Of a stretch of 64,000 nucleotides of DNA, positions 51,430 to 62,984 are shown one piece after another (position 1 is the first letter of the stretch; each line of letters starts with the position of its first letter). The notes under the pieces were generated by a model that searched no databases, was not told the origin of the DNA, and saw nothing but the letters and a program-made list of their open reading frames with translations. The position numbers and the translations under genes were made by a program. The stretch is from Krasilnikovozyma curviuscula. Lineage: Eukaryota; Basidiomycota; Tremellomycetes; Cystofilobasidiales; Mrakiaceae. The stretch spans positions 150,473 to 214,472 of the forward strand of contig MVAQ01000008.1 of assembly GCA_014825775.1 (NCBI GenBank). Reading direction: 5' to 3'.

Positions 51430-52335
51430 AGACCTCCCTCCGTCCATACACCAATATCCTGTCCTATCCTCCGAACAGTACACTCCCTTTCTGCTGCTTT
51501 GGGAGAGAACTTTTTTTATATCCTAAAGGGCTGTTTTCTTAATTCATATGAGAAACTCTTTATCGCAAAATTGTTAGCCCTCGTTCTTTCTGTCTTGTCG
51601 TATGTCTTCTCTTTTACATACCTGGTATGGTATAAAGAAAAAGCGCTTGTATTTCCTGAAGATGCTGGCACTTGAGTCCTCTGTTTTCAGTGATCTCTGA
51701 GTGGGACCCCGACCAATGCCATCGTCCTAGTCTACGGCTTCCTCTGACTAGTTTCTGAAGTAAGTATTCCCATGCTACAACAATCATACTCCGGTGCTGG
51801 ATATCTCACACAGAGGGCAACAAGCTGGGTTCCAGGTGAGGGAGAAATGAAGAGAATGCACTGGTTGCCGAGAATTCACTCACGATTCTCAAATACTCAT
51901 TTCGTTGACGTTTATCTGCTGATAAGTCTCCTTGCCTGTTAGAAAAAAATCCCTTCTCATCTGCGATTCTGTACTATCGCTTTTGAACCTGAGATGGGTA
52001 GGTGATTGAACAGCTGAGCATGCTGCCAGGATGTCAAAAAGTACACGCGCCCCGCATTGATTTTGCGGGGCGCATTGTCCCTCTTTTTCTCTCCTTCTCT
52101 GCAGTCTTCTTCTACGGTCTCCGGTTTGACTTCTTTGAGGTTCTGTCTTTCGTCAGAATTTGAACCAAAGATGCTTTTCGGGTTGTTCGACCGTCGGACG
52201 GGCGTCGGAAGCAGACTTTGGCATGTGAAACTGGAGTCAAACCTTTCTTCTTACGTCTCCCTCTCCACGGCCAATCCCACAAGTCCCTTTTGTTTTCTAC
52301 CATACAAACTCAGTCCTTCATCAGAGGACTCTGCT
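51430..52335. other. Intergenic: PKA 3' end to F-box gene
   Basis: No separate gene recognised. An in-frame ATG at 52057 could extend the F-box protein upstream, but its residues are not family-like. Confidence 0.5.
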
Positions 52336-54087
52336 ATGCTGGAAAGCTTCCCAACAGAGATTCTCATTCGGATAATCCATCTATTACCACCTGCGACTCT
52401 CGCTGCTTTATCTCTTGCTTCTACCTATACTCGCTCTGTCGCCTTCCCTTTCCTGTTTGAGGTGATTGACTTAACTAGCACAACAAGTTCCTATGCTGCC
52501 TTTGAAGGAGTCGCTCGTAGTGAAAGGGTCAGACTGGTCGTCAGGTGAGCATTCCCTTATCAGTTGGCGAAACGAAGCGTGGTGCGTCGCACGCTGTGTT
52601 GTGAACGCCAGCTCACCAGTATCAATTACGTTCTTTTCCTACCTTCCTTGCTGAAGGTACATACACATCCACTTCTTGTACGGTCAGAGAACTAGGGTCC
52701 AGTCTGCAACGGATGCCCCAGCTCCAGTCGACCTAATCTTGCTGAAGCTTCGAGAGTTCGCTCACCGCTTCCCGAGTCTCAAAGGACTTGATATATCCAG
52801 CTTGCCGCAACTCTCATCAGCATCAGCAGCCATTTTGACTAGCTTGGGAGTCCCTATTCGATGCTTGAAGCTTAAACCATTGAGGTTTGAGGTGCTGTGC
52901 GAGGAGATACTAGAAATCAGAAGAGTTGAGAACTTAGAGGTATCGTGGACAAACGTCAACGGTCACGATAAGGGTGGGAATAAGGACGAAGCGACGATGA
53001 AACAATTTGGAAGGCTGCTAGAAAGTGTGAAGGATTCGTTGAAGTCGTTTGAGATCCAAAATGTCGAGCTCAATCGACTTCCTACAGGCAACATGCCCAA
53101 CCTCACCAGACTGACTGCTGAAACCTCTCAACTTGGAGGAGAAGGAAATCAGTTCCTGAACAGCAACGCTCAACTCCAGTATCTTGAACTTTATCCATCT
53201 TTAGCACCTACTCAATTAGAGTTCCACATCAATGAGCACGACGCAGTATTACAACATCAGCACCTGCATCAGCTCAGAGAGGTCGTAGTCAACCACCACC
53301 TGAACGTGTCTCAGCTCTTTGGCCTCCTGCAATTCCTCGCACCATCGCACAGGACGCTGAGGAGTCTGTCTATTTCGTGTATCTCCGATATCCCAGGCGA
53401 CTGGGTGGACGCTCTCGGCGCGACACTGCCAGAGCTCGAGATGCTGGAGATTGATCATTCGTGTGTGCCAGATGAGGAAGAGAGCAATTTGAGTCTTGTA
53501 TCAGATGCAGGGGATGATTCAGAGGTGAGTCTTGGTCCTTTTCCATCAAAAGCTTGGAAACCACCGACTGACATCCACTTGACTGTGCGCCGGCAGGACA
53601 ACGACGAAGTCACGACTCCTCCCCCAATCTCGCCGGTCCAGATTCACGTCCAGCTGGAAAATGTTGATCTTCTTGACTTTCACCATCCAAGATCAAGACC
53701 ACAGCCAGTGCCTGTTGGAGCTGATTTGGATGAGGTCTCAGCGGCTGCTTACGGAAAGAAGCTTCCCAAGCTTTCTGAATTAGTAAGCTATCTTGAATTA
53801 ACAAATCGTCTGCTTCGGCTAACAGTTTCGCTGTCTGTCGTATTCCGAAGGTCTGGAAACCTAAAAAGCAACACCCTACAATGCTATACTCGAGTTGGTA
53901 TTCATCCTCCCCATTCCAGCAGCTTAACAACACGTTTCACAACCACAGTAGCAGCAATAGCAGTAACAGTAACAAATGGCAGATCCGCCGTAAGAATGGA
54001 GAAGTTCAGAGCGCCGAACGTGTAGTCATCGCTCAGCCCGCGGCCAACCCGTTTGGCGCTGAGTACGAAGAGTTTGATTGGTCATAA
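52336..54087 (+). CDS. F-box protein with LRR-like repeats
   Basis: Probable SCF ubiquitin-ligase substrate receptor; target unknown. The start at 52336 gives an immediate F-box: MLESFPTEILIRIIHLLPPA, then TLAALSLASTYTRSVAFPFL. Exons 52336-52544, 52657-53782 and 53851-54087 close in phase to 523 residues. A further GTGAGT...CAG segment at 53525-53596 is 72 nt, a multiple of three, and is probably a fourth intron (499 residues if spliced). The middle contains leucine-rich stretches at roughly 25-residue spacing (FPSLKGLDISSLPQL; RTLRSLSISCISDI; LPELEMLEIDHSCV), consistent with degenerate LRRs. The C-terminus is Asn/Ser-rich then NPFGAEYEEFDWS. Confidence 0.8.
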
Positions 54088-54429
54088 ATTTGTATCAAGT
54101 TAAAAGAAGACGAAGTCGTTGTAGCTGTGTCTTCATTGGATTATTAAAACATCCAGTTGTGCCTCCTTAATCGCGGTGGCCGATTCATTTCGAGTCGTAC
54201 GCTTGCTTCCTTCCTTTCGAGGCTTTACATAGCCACTTGTTGTATCCTCTTTTGTATCCTCTTTATCTCGAATTGTAGTCTGCTTCTTAGTTTGACGAGA
54301 CTCGTAGAAGTTAAATAAAATCATTGTATCAAATGGATGGAAATGGATTTGCTTTGCCTTCACGTATACTAGATCACCTGCAAGAACTATGGCAGATTAA
54401 CACGGGTTCCGATTAAGATGGTGAAACAT

Positions 54430-55437
54430 TTACCACCAAAGCTTGTGGTTGGCACATTGGTAGCCGTTCTACGGTACCAGGAGCTCGTGTTAGTGCCATA
54501 AGGACCACGATGAATAGATGGAAAGATCCAGACATACAGGGTTCACATCAAGATAATTCTGGTGGTAGTCCTCTGCATCCCACCATTTTTCAAACTCTGC
54601 GAGCTGAGTGACAACCTTGGACCCTTTTGGTGAGAAATACTTCTCCTGAACTTCGTCTCGCACCGCTTTGGCGATCTTAGCTTGGGACTCGTTCATTGTG
54701 AAAATTGCCGAGCGGTATTCTGTTTCAAGATGAAGATTTCGTTTAGTAGTGTAGTGAGAAGATGGAGAAAGAAAAGAGACGGACGGGTTCCACGGTCACC
54801 GCCTTGTCGGTCCAATGTCGTTGGATCGTGCGTTCTGAAGAAGAACTCAACAAGTTCTCCACTGGAATAAAGACAAAATCAGTACACGCTCGGATCGAAG
54901 ATAAATGAAACAGAAAGTCATAATCACTATCCAACAGTCGATGGGTCGTATTGGACTTTCACGGACTCAGCGTGCCCCGTCGATCCGGTGCAGACTTGCT
55001 TGTAGTCAGGACTGTCACTATGGCCTAAAAATGGTGGTTTGACAGAGTTGAGAGCAGCTTCAGCTTCAAATTTACTGGAAAATGAGGCTCACCACCACAA
55101 TATCCCGTCGTCGCTTTGAAGTTTGGCAAGTGCTTGAAGAACATGGTGAATTCGTGCTCTGTATGATTCATACCCAAAAGACCACTTCAGTACCTCTGAA
55201 GTACTAAGATAGTAAATGTTTCACTCACCAGTACCCCAGAAGCACCCTGAAGCAAAGATTCCGTATTCCACTGAAGACGAAGTCGATCGAGCACATGGTC
55301 AGACAATACATCGTCTCACAGCTCCACCACGCCATTCGAAGAAGCAGATACTCACAGGTACCAGTAGACGAAGCCAGGTTTTCTCTAGCAGCGATAGCGG
55401 TAGGCACGGTTGGAGCGGGTGGAGTTTTGGGAGCCAT
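54430..55437 (-). CDS. MXR1: Peptide-methionine (S)-S-oxide reductase (MsrA)
   Basis: Repairs methionine-S-sulfoxide in proteins using thioredoxin. Starts [20 protein letters not shown] at 55437. After an intron comes [19 protein letters not shown] with the catalytic Cys in GCFWG, then [67 protein letters not shown], and [16 protein letters not shown] (the conserved AEDYHQ). A final short exon beginning near 54468 encodes [12 protein letters not shown], with the resolving Cys in GYQC, and stops at 54430. If that last intron were retained the protein would lose its resolving Cys. No clear targeting signal. The gene converges with the F-box gene, with about 340 bp between. Confidence 0.93.
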
Positions 55438-55724
55438 ACTGGAAAGATTCGACGAGAGAGCTGGTAAACTGAAGATTGAAGCCTTGAATAGGTTGAGCTT
55501 GTTGAGCATAAAAGAGCTTTCAATAGTTGAGGAGTGGAGGATTAAGCTTGCGAGTAGAAGCAGAGCTGCAAGGGTTTTATTTTGGACGCTCAGCACCGGA
55601 TGATGCGATCCTGACTGTACATGTTTGGACATTTTTGGATAGAATTTTCTCGAGCGCAATGACTTAACCCTTCAGTATCTATCGTTCCAGAAAACCCCAT
55701 ATGGATATATAGATGGGCAAGAAT

Positions 55725-58672
55725 CTACTCAACATCCTCGTCATCGTTGAACGTCTTCACTAAACCCGCCGGCGAATCTTCGCCATTCAACACGCCAGCC
55801 CTCGAGCCCAACCCGACCTGCGACGCAGAGAACGTCGAGTTCTTGTACAGAGAAGGGGGAACAGCTGCACCGTTCGGCTTCGGTGAAGTAGTTCCTCCAC
55901 CAAACAGCCCCGCGAGGCTACCTCCCAACGAAGTCTTCCGAACCATTGACGGCGATGGCTGGAAGTACTGCTGTTGCTGAGCGTGTGGATTATAAACGGG
56001 CATCACATTCCGGAGGTTGAGAGCGGCCAGTGGATCAAACATCAAGTCGTCCTGTTCATCCCCCATCTCTCGTTCGTCGAAGGAAGCTGCGTGAATGGCA
56101 GACTTAAGAGCGGCGATGTCGTACTGAAGATCTTCAAGTCGTCGTTGGAAAGCTTCCTTTGCTTTACCATTAACAAACGCTTTTGCTTCTTTAATTTTCT
56201 TTTTCTCTGCAATACTCTGAGCTTCTTCCGACGAGGAGTTACCGGCTGATGACGACGGTGGAAGGGCGAGTAAGGTTTCGTAGCCTTTTGAGATGCGAAC
56301 CTCGTCATCGATGTTAATCTCCAGCTCAACTCGTGCATCTTCAGTCACATCTTCAAGTCTCTCCACGGCGGTGAGGAAGATGGCGGCGTGCGGTATAGTT
56401 GAAGAGGTCAATGTTTGCTTTAGAGCGGCGATGGATGAATGACAGATTTGAAATTGTTGTTGGATAGATGTGTAACGTGAAGCAGTATCCCTCAGAGCTG
56501 AAAGGATCGGATCAACTGCAGGTGACGGTGCTACTGGTACCTCAGGTGCGACTGGGACGTCGATAAATACCGGTTCAGAAGCAGCAGACGAATTGACACC
56601 AAGCTGACCCTCAGGTAGAGGTGGTGTGAGCACAACAGCTGGAGTTGAGGATGAAGCAGGAGCCTCTGTTACAGGGAGTGGATCGTCGGATGAGAGATGA
56701 AGGATCGGTGATTTGGCCAAATGAGGTGATGGCATTGGTGGTGCAGACGGAATTGGATATTCAAAGCTCTCGACGTCATCTTTCTCACCTACGAAGCCAT
56801 TTGTAAGTAATGGTTCTGGTGGAGGTAGGGCAGCGACTTGGGCCAAAAGTTTCACTCGTTCTGCTTCAAGGGCGATTCGACGTTCGGTCTCTTGCTGAAG
56901 ATCCTGAACAAGAGTCGTAACCAGATCCTCGGCTAAGAGAACACGTGCTGCTTCAGGAGACACAGTAGATGTTAAAGTTGCGATTGTTGTTGGTAACAGT
57001 TGAGCTGCTTCTCTGATCAGAGAAAGGAGATCGGCTTGCAGGCCCTCTGTTTGAGCAGCGGATAGATCTGTAGACGCTTCTTCCACTTTTTCTGCCTTCT
57101 CATCGATAGCCGGTGTTGATTTGGAGGCTTCTTCCTCAAGTTGAAGCTTTCGGAGTGAACCTTTCGCCTTTTCTTGCCATCTCCGGATGACCTCCAAGAT
57201 GCGTTCTTCTCGACTTAGAGAGCTCAGACGCCTATATGTATGGAAACGGTTGTCAGCTCAGAAAAAGTGTCTCTTTATAAGAGGAGGAACTAGACTCACA
57301 GAGAGATCTCCCTGCGACGACCATCAGTCTCCCTGGAAAGTCCTTCTGACATCTCTCCTACGGCGGCTTGTAATGCGTCGCTTCTTCCCCTCTCAAGCGC
57401 GACCGATTTCTGCAACCTTGTAATCTGAGTGGTAAGGGTAGCGAGGGTCGCAGCGTGTCGTGTCCTCAGCTGCCGAAGTGACGCATGGAGTTTTCTTGTA
57501 GAACCTTGAGCGAACGTCCTGGAGAAAATAAAAGAGGTGATGGTGAGATCAAGGTATGCGAAAGTGCGTTAAGGCGAGACTTACATGTATCGCTCAACAA
57601 CTCCACTGGCAGTTAAGTCGTCAGACTTGTACCCAAGAACAATGGCCTCCATCTCAGCCTTTTCCTTTCGCTCAGCCTCCGACAAATGTCTCTCAGCAGC
57701 CAAAGTCGAAGCTAATTCCTCGCTTAAGCTTGTGAGACGCGCAATTTCGTTGTTGAGAGACGATGTTTCGTGATGAAAGTCCTCTAGAAGACGTTGAAGA
57801 CCTGCTCGGCCAGCCTGAAGGTCTGGAATTTGTGATGTTGGGAGAGCGGAAGTGGTGCCCACTTCGGATGTTGATGGTTCAGCAGCTGGTGCTTTTTCGC
57901 CTTTTTCGTAGGCAGCAATAATTGATTCACTACAAAAGAGTATCAAGATCAGCATCTAGTTTGCTCTTACTCATTCGCAGGAGCCTCACCAAAGCTCCTT
58001 GTCGACCTCGACTTGCCTCCTCCTCAGTTCTTCCTCCTTCAAGCTCGCTCTCAGCTTCGAAGCTAAATTGAGCGAGTTCTCCTCTGAGTCTACCGCAGCA
58101 TCTCGCTCCATCTCAGCTCGACCCAAGAATGCCTTTGTGTTGGTCAGATCTACCAAAGCTTGAGCCAAGTTTTCTTCAGTCAATGTGAGCTTGTCGTTGA
58201 CTCTGCGGTGTGCCAGCGTTAGTTCCGTCAGTTGAGATGCTGTTTCTGATACAATCGTTACTGGAGTTGATCTGATATTGAGACAGCATGAGAAGGATCA
58301 GCAGCATTTCACGACACGCCAGCTCAGGAGAACATTAACCTCAAAGTTTCGACTTCTTCCCTCAGTCGCTTGTTCTCCTCCTCTAAGCTCGATATCCGTT
58401 CATGGAGAAGCATTCTACATTGTTCGTGTAAGAAAAATGGAGAGCAATCAGTCAGCTGCCCCCGTTTCAGTGCGGAATGCCGACCAGAAGCCATCTCAGC
58501 CAGTAAAACGCCTCGAACGTTCGTGTCATTCCAAAGTAACCAGAGTCACCTACCCTTCCATTCTCGTCTGCTGGAGCTGAATCGAAGCTTTGTGACTGCT
58601 GGACTGGTAGGAAGCCAGACCATGGCGCAGACTGGAGAGCTCTATCCTCAGAGCGTGGTCTTCCTCTTGCAT
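55725..58672 (-). CDS. Long coiled-coil protein, possibly Uds1 (up-regulated during septation) type
   Basis: Function unknown. The first in-frame ATG after a stop is at 58672 (MQEEDHALRIELSSLRHG), so the start is reasonably fixed. Coiled coil follows across several exons: LLHERISSLEEENKRLREEV, then LTEENLAQALVDLTNTKAFL and LKEEELRRRQVEVDKEL. A Pro/Ser linker leads to a second coiled coil with GVVERYMTFAQGSTRKLHAS, ALERGRSDALQAAVGEMSEG and LSRETDGRREISLRRLSSLS, then REERILEVIRRWQEKAKGSL. The RE..GRRE block is what I recall of the Uds1-like C-terminal domain, but that recall is weak. The last exon (55725-57197) continues with a helical region, a Pro/Val-rich linker and a C-terminal Ser/Gly tail ending TFNDDEDVE. 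No motor or membrane segment. Confidence 0.75.
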
Positions 58673-58876
58673 GCTGGGTACCGGTGCTTGGGAGCTGCTC
58701 GAGTGGTGCGGTTGGTATTAGGGAAGAGAAAACTTGAGGTACACTCTGCTGATAGGCATCAGCTTTAGAGTATATTTGAACAATAGGTATATGGTGAACG
58801 TTGTTTCGAAAGACCTTGCGTGTGCGTGCAGGCTCTCATTTCGAGGCAGTTTCGACCTTGTCAAGGTTAAGTCATA

Positions 58877-60287
58877 TCAGTCATCTAGCTTAGGTAGACC
58901 GTTCTTGGACTGCATATCGAGATACGTGAAAATGTCTCTACTGCTCATCTTGGAGCTGTCTTTCATTTCCATGGCACCCTCGAGGAGTGCTGATACAGAC
59001 CAAGTGATGGGGAGAGGACAGTCTGTCGCGACACCAGCGGAGAGAGTTGACATCAGGTGCTGTAAATAGAGAAAGATGGTCAGAATTGCGAAGGAAAATG
59101 GCCCTTGTAAGCGGACATACCGCGTGCGTTTGCTCGAGAGTGGATGAACTTGAGCTAGGGTTGATAGGAAGAAGCGGGTTGTTTGACGATGCTGACCAGG
59201 AATTTGCTAGAGATAGAAAATCACTGAGTGAGTGTCGATTAACAAATGGCGCTTAGATGGCCGATTTCCCACTCACCAGTGGAGTTGTTCAGCAAGCCTG
59301 AAATGAGGTAAGGATCAACTCCGAGTTTCTTACTCAAAAGCAACCCTTCTGAGAGAGCAACTTGATTAATGGCGGTGATGGACCTGTAATTAGTTTAATA
59401 AGATGAGCAGCAGCTCCTGTTTGATTGCTGACGGACTTACTCAATGACAAGTGCAATCGAGAGCGCCGAACCGCTAAGCCCACAGTAGTGAACTTCATTA
59501 GAGAACTTCTTGAGCAAATCTAATGTGGACTCATATGCTGTTTTTGATCCACCGACTAGGATTGTTGGCGGCAGACTCGCATTCCGGTCTGCATGAGTCG
59601 TTAAAACAAAAAAAAATATGAGCGACTGTCAATTCCACAGTGCTAGAAGTCAACCCACTTTGAATCACTGTGAAAACCCATGGTTTGAGAATAGAAGTGG
59701 TGAGTGTCAACAGTTGGATCCTGGCGGCAAGTGATGAACTGTCGATGAAACTAACCAGGAGCTTCAATCATTTGCACCGCTCCATCCGACTGAACGCCAA
59801 CTTGTGCAGAAACGCTCTTTCCGATCTGAACATCAACCGTCGTCATATCGATCAGTGTTGTATGCGGCTTGCCAGGTGTCGCTGAGGGAAATTCATGTCC
59901 TTTCAACCCTGAGACGATTCCTGTACCAGGTGTGAGGTATACGGATTGGAATGTTTCTGTATTGGGTAGAGCAGATATTATTTGAGATGCTAGCGAGGCT
60001 GCTCTGAGGTCCAAAGCCGTTATTTTTGAGTTAATAATTAAGCTAGAGAAAAAGGACGAATGAGGGACTCGCTCAGCTCCTGTTCCAACTCTCTTCACCC
60101 TGTCCTGAAGCTCTACAGGCAGATCATGCATAAACAGGGAATAGTTGGCGTCCACAGGTTCACAGACCACGATTGAAGGCTTCGAAGTGGGCGCGAGTCT
60201 GAGATTTTTGTAGTACTTGATACAATTCTGCCTTCCTAGAGATCCAAGACCTATCCAAGCTGTAGTTTCTAATCGAGATAACACCAT
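58877..60287 (-). CDS. 3-hydroxyisobutyrate-dehydrogenase-like protein, probable pseudoenzyme
   Basis: Member of the beta-hydroxyacid dehydrogenase fold. Starts MVLSRLETTAWIGLGSLGRQ at 60287; GLGSLG is the NAD(P)-binding loop (usually GLGxMG). Next STPGKPHTTLIDMTTVDVQI carries DMTT in place of the substrate motif DxST. AVQMIEAPDRNASLPPTILV replaces the usual DAPVSGG loop, keeping LVGG. The catalytic-helix motif GxxGxGxxxKxxNN reads GLSGSALSIALVIESITAIN, so the Lys is Ala and both Asn are lost. The C-terminal helical domain follows (LSEGLLLSKKLGVDPYLISG) and ends NGLPKLDD. Frames are open and splice sites normal, so it is not an obvious pseudogene. A binding or regulatory role, or altered chemistry, is possible. 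Exon limits in the first third are uncertain near 60030-60080. Confidence 0.78.
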
Positions 60288-60629
60288 TGCAGTGAAGAGC
60301 AACTTGAGGCGGTTGGGAGTTTGAGGCTGTTTCAAGTCTGGAGCTCGACGGCGACCAGGACAATTCTACGCTTTGCAAAAAACAAGCTGAGATACCAGGG
60401 CAGCAGTGCTTTAGGAGATCTGGCATTCTAGAATTAAAAGAAAAGTGTGTCCTTCTGCTTTTAATGACCTTCCATCCGTGGCCAAAACTCGTTTCGTGCT
60501 TGCTGTCAACTGCGATGCTGAAATTCAGTTGTTCCTGTTGCTTATAGGGTCTTAAAGATTGAAGGCACCTTCTCAAGCAGGCCGCCCTGCTCTGGGTGCT
60601 GTCGAATCAGGTCTAGTTTCGGTGACAAA
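60288..60629. promoter_or_regulatory. Divergent promoter region, dehydrogenase-like gene / ALG12
   Basis: A 342-bp gap between divergent start codons. No confident motif seen. Confidence 0.45.
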
Positions 60630-62532
60630 ATGGTTGACCACCAGAAACCGTTGCTGCCACTCGTCTGGGTCCTCCTACCGATAACCATCTCGTTCCTCCA
60701 TGTATTCCTCTCACCTGACACCAAAGTAGAGGAATCTTTCACCCTGCATTCGATCCATGATTTTATGTTCCACCTGAAACACCTTGAGAAATGGGATCAC
60801 ATCGAGTTCCCAGGTCCTCTGCCAAGGAGCTTTCTTCCGGCTGCGGTTATTGCTGGTCCTACATGGATACTTGGGGTGCTAGGAAACCAGCTTGGGTACG
60901 TTAGGGATAAGTTCGATCTTCAAATACTTGGTACGCTTCATGTTTCACATATTGCGCGTTTGGTTTATTTCTGATGGTGGTTGCTCTTTATCTCAACTAT
61001 CGACCTCAGCTAGATGCATCTTAGCAACACTCAGCTCTGTTAGTCTCATTGTTCTAGCTCGAGCAATCAGCAGAAAGTTCGACAAAGCCACAGCTGCGCT
61101 CTTCCTGCTGTTGACAACCACCCAGTTTCACATTCCATACTACATGGGAAGAACATTACCAAACTTCCTTGCTCTGCCACTCGGTACGTTCCATGTATTC
61201 TCTGATATCCATACTGCTGAAATGCTGACGCTCGATAAGGTCACAGTCAACATCGCCCTAGCGGCGTTGTTCTGGAACAAACCTATCCGATCGGTTGCCA
61301 TTCTGACCTGGACAGCAACAGTACTTCGATTTGAGGTCGCTGCATTCTTGTTTCCTCTCCTTAGTGTACTGTTGATTCAACGACGGATCGGCGTCGTCGG
61401 AGCTCTCAAAGGAGGTGTCATTGGTGGATTCTCTGGCTTGCGTGAGTACTTTCCCCCTCTGTAGTGTGAATGGCCGAATCAACTCACAACAATCTGTTTA
61501 AAAATCAGTGGTGTGCTTCACAGTCGACTCATACCTCTGGCGTAAACCTTTTCTCTGGCCTGAAGCGTACAGCCTGTACTACAACGTTGTCCTCAACAAA
61601 TCATCAAACTGGGGCGTTTCTCCCTGGTACCAGTACCTTAAAAATCTACCGCTCTTGCTCCTTTCCACGCTCCCATTTTTATTGGTGTCCGTCGGATATC
61701 CCGGGACTAGGAAACAGACGGTTGAGCTGATGGTCCCGCCCATCACCATGGTCGGGCTTCTCAGCTGCTTAGGTCACAAGGAGTGGAGGTTTATCGTCTA
61801 CACAGTCATTTTGTTCAATATCGGGGGTGCTATTGGTGCAAGTTGGATGTCAGTCCCTACGACTTTCACCCAAGCATTGGTTGTTTCTGTTCAAGCCTTG
61901 GCTAACACTGCTTCTTCTTGTACCCGCATAGTTGGCGAACACGTCGTAAATCGTTCTACAAAGGGATCCTTGCACTTGGACTCGTTGCATCGCTCTTGGT
62001 AAACTGCTTCATAACTTCTGCTTTGACGTTAGTCTCGATGAGGAATTATCCAGGTGGACAGGCGATGCGGCTCCTTCATGCGCTCGAAGCCAACTCAACG
62101 ACGGCAATCCATCTCTATTCCCCATCTCACCCTCTTCAAACTGGATCAACACTCTTTCACAACTTAAAAGATTCTTCAACAGCACCAGCAACTGTCTCCC
62201 TGTATCCAATCGTAACAGCGCCAACGACTGCAGCATCTGAGTGGGTCTATGACAAGACTGAGTATCCATCCGACACACCCATCAACCCAGAAACTGCATC
62301 AAAGTTCGAATGGACTCATGTACTGCTAGAGGACGACCAGTATGAGACGATGGGCTGGAAGAACAACGACGCCTGGGAAGTTCAAGGCGTCGCGCGGGGA
62401 TTCGGAGGTATCAGCGCTGGGAAGGGCAAGCCTCTTGGCCCTTTAAAGAATGGGATAATGGGTTATGGGGTAGAATTGAAGGAGGGTGAAGGGGTCTGGC
62501 TGGTAAAGAATATCAAGGTGACAGACCTGTAA
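60630..62532 (+). CDS. ALG12: Dolichyl-P-Man:Man7GlcNAc2-PP-dolichol alpha-1,6-mannosyltransferase
   Basis: ER membrane glycosyltransferase (GT22) that adds the eighth mannose to the lipid-linked oligosaccharide for N-glycosylation. Four exons in phase (60630-60930, 61010-61441, 61509-61848, 61932-62532) give 557 residues, the family length. The first luminal loop SPDTKVEESFTLHSIHDFMF holds the catalytic-type acidic residues (usually TKVEESFN), followed by EFPGPLPRSFL. Then multiple membrane helices, TTTQFHIPYYMGRTLPNFLA (GT22 TRTLPN-like) and CLGHKEWRFIVYTVILFNIG with the conserved HKEWRF. The C-terminus is a luminal domain without signal. Related GT22 members (ALG9, PIG-B) differ in these motifs, so ALG12 is the best call. 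Confidence 0.95.
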
Positions 62533-62984
62533 CGATGGCGCTCTCGCTGTCACGCGCAAAGTGTCGATCGCATGCTGTTTGTTTTTCTGAAGTCCAAGAA
62601 GACTGACAAAGGATAGTATCAGAGATAGTTTCTTGCACAAAAATATGAGTTAAGACGACTTTCATAATAAATGCACCCGCTGAAAAACAAAGATCAGGTG
62701 CAAACTCAAATCAAAATTGAGGATTTTCCCCTTGTTTTTTTCCTGCTCACTGCTGTGTGCCGAGGAACAGTCTGATTTCTTTTCACACCTGACTTCATCT
62801 CTCCCCGCAATCAATTCACCTTTTTCTTTTCTTCTACCGTATATCAGTTCCATCTTCTAGTGCTCATCGAGCAGCTCTCTGCCTTTTCCATTGCACATTT
62901 TGTGGTCCCAGGTCTCTCCCCGTGCTACTCACTCCCACCGACGATCCTTAGGCCCCAGCAAAATCCAGAAAAACCTCATCGAGG
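62533..62984. other. Intergenic: ALG12 3' end to next gene
   Basis: No gene recognised. Confidence 0.55.

Noticed and set aside
52057..52335. Upstream in-frame extension of the F-box protein
   Set aside because: Its residues are not family-like, and 52336 places the F-box at the N-terminus, as usual.
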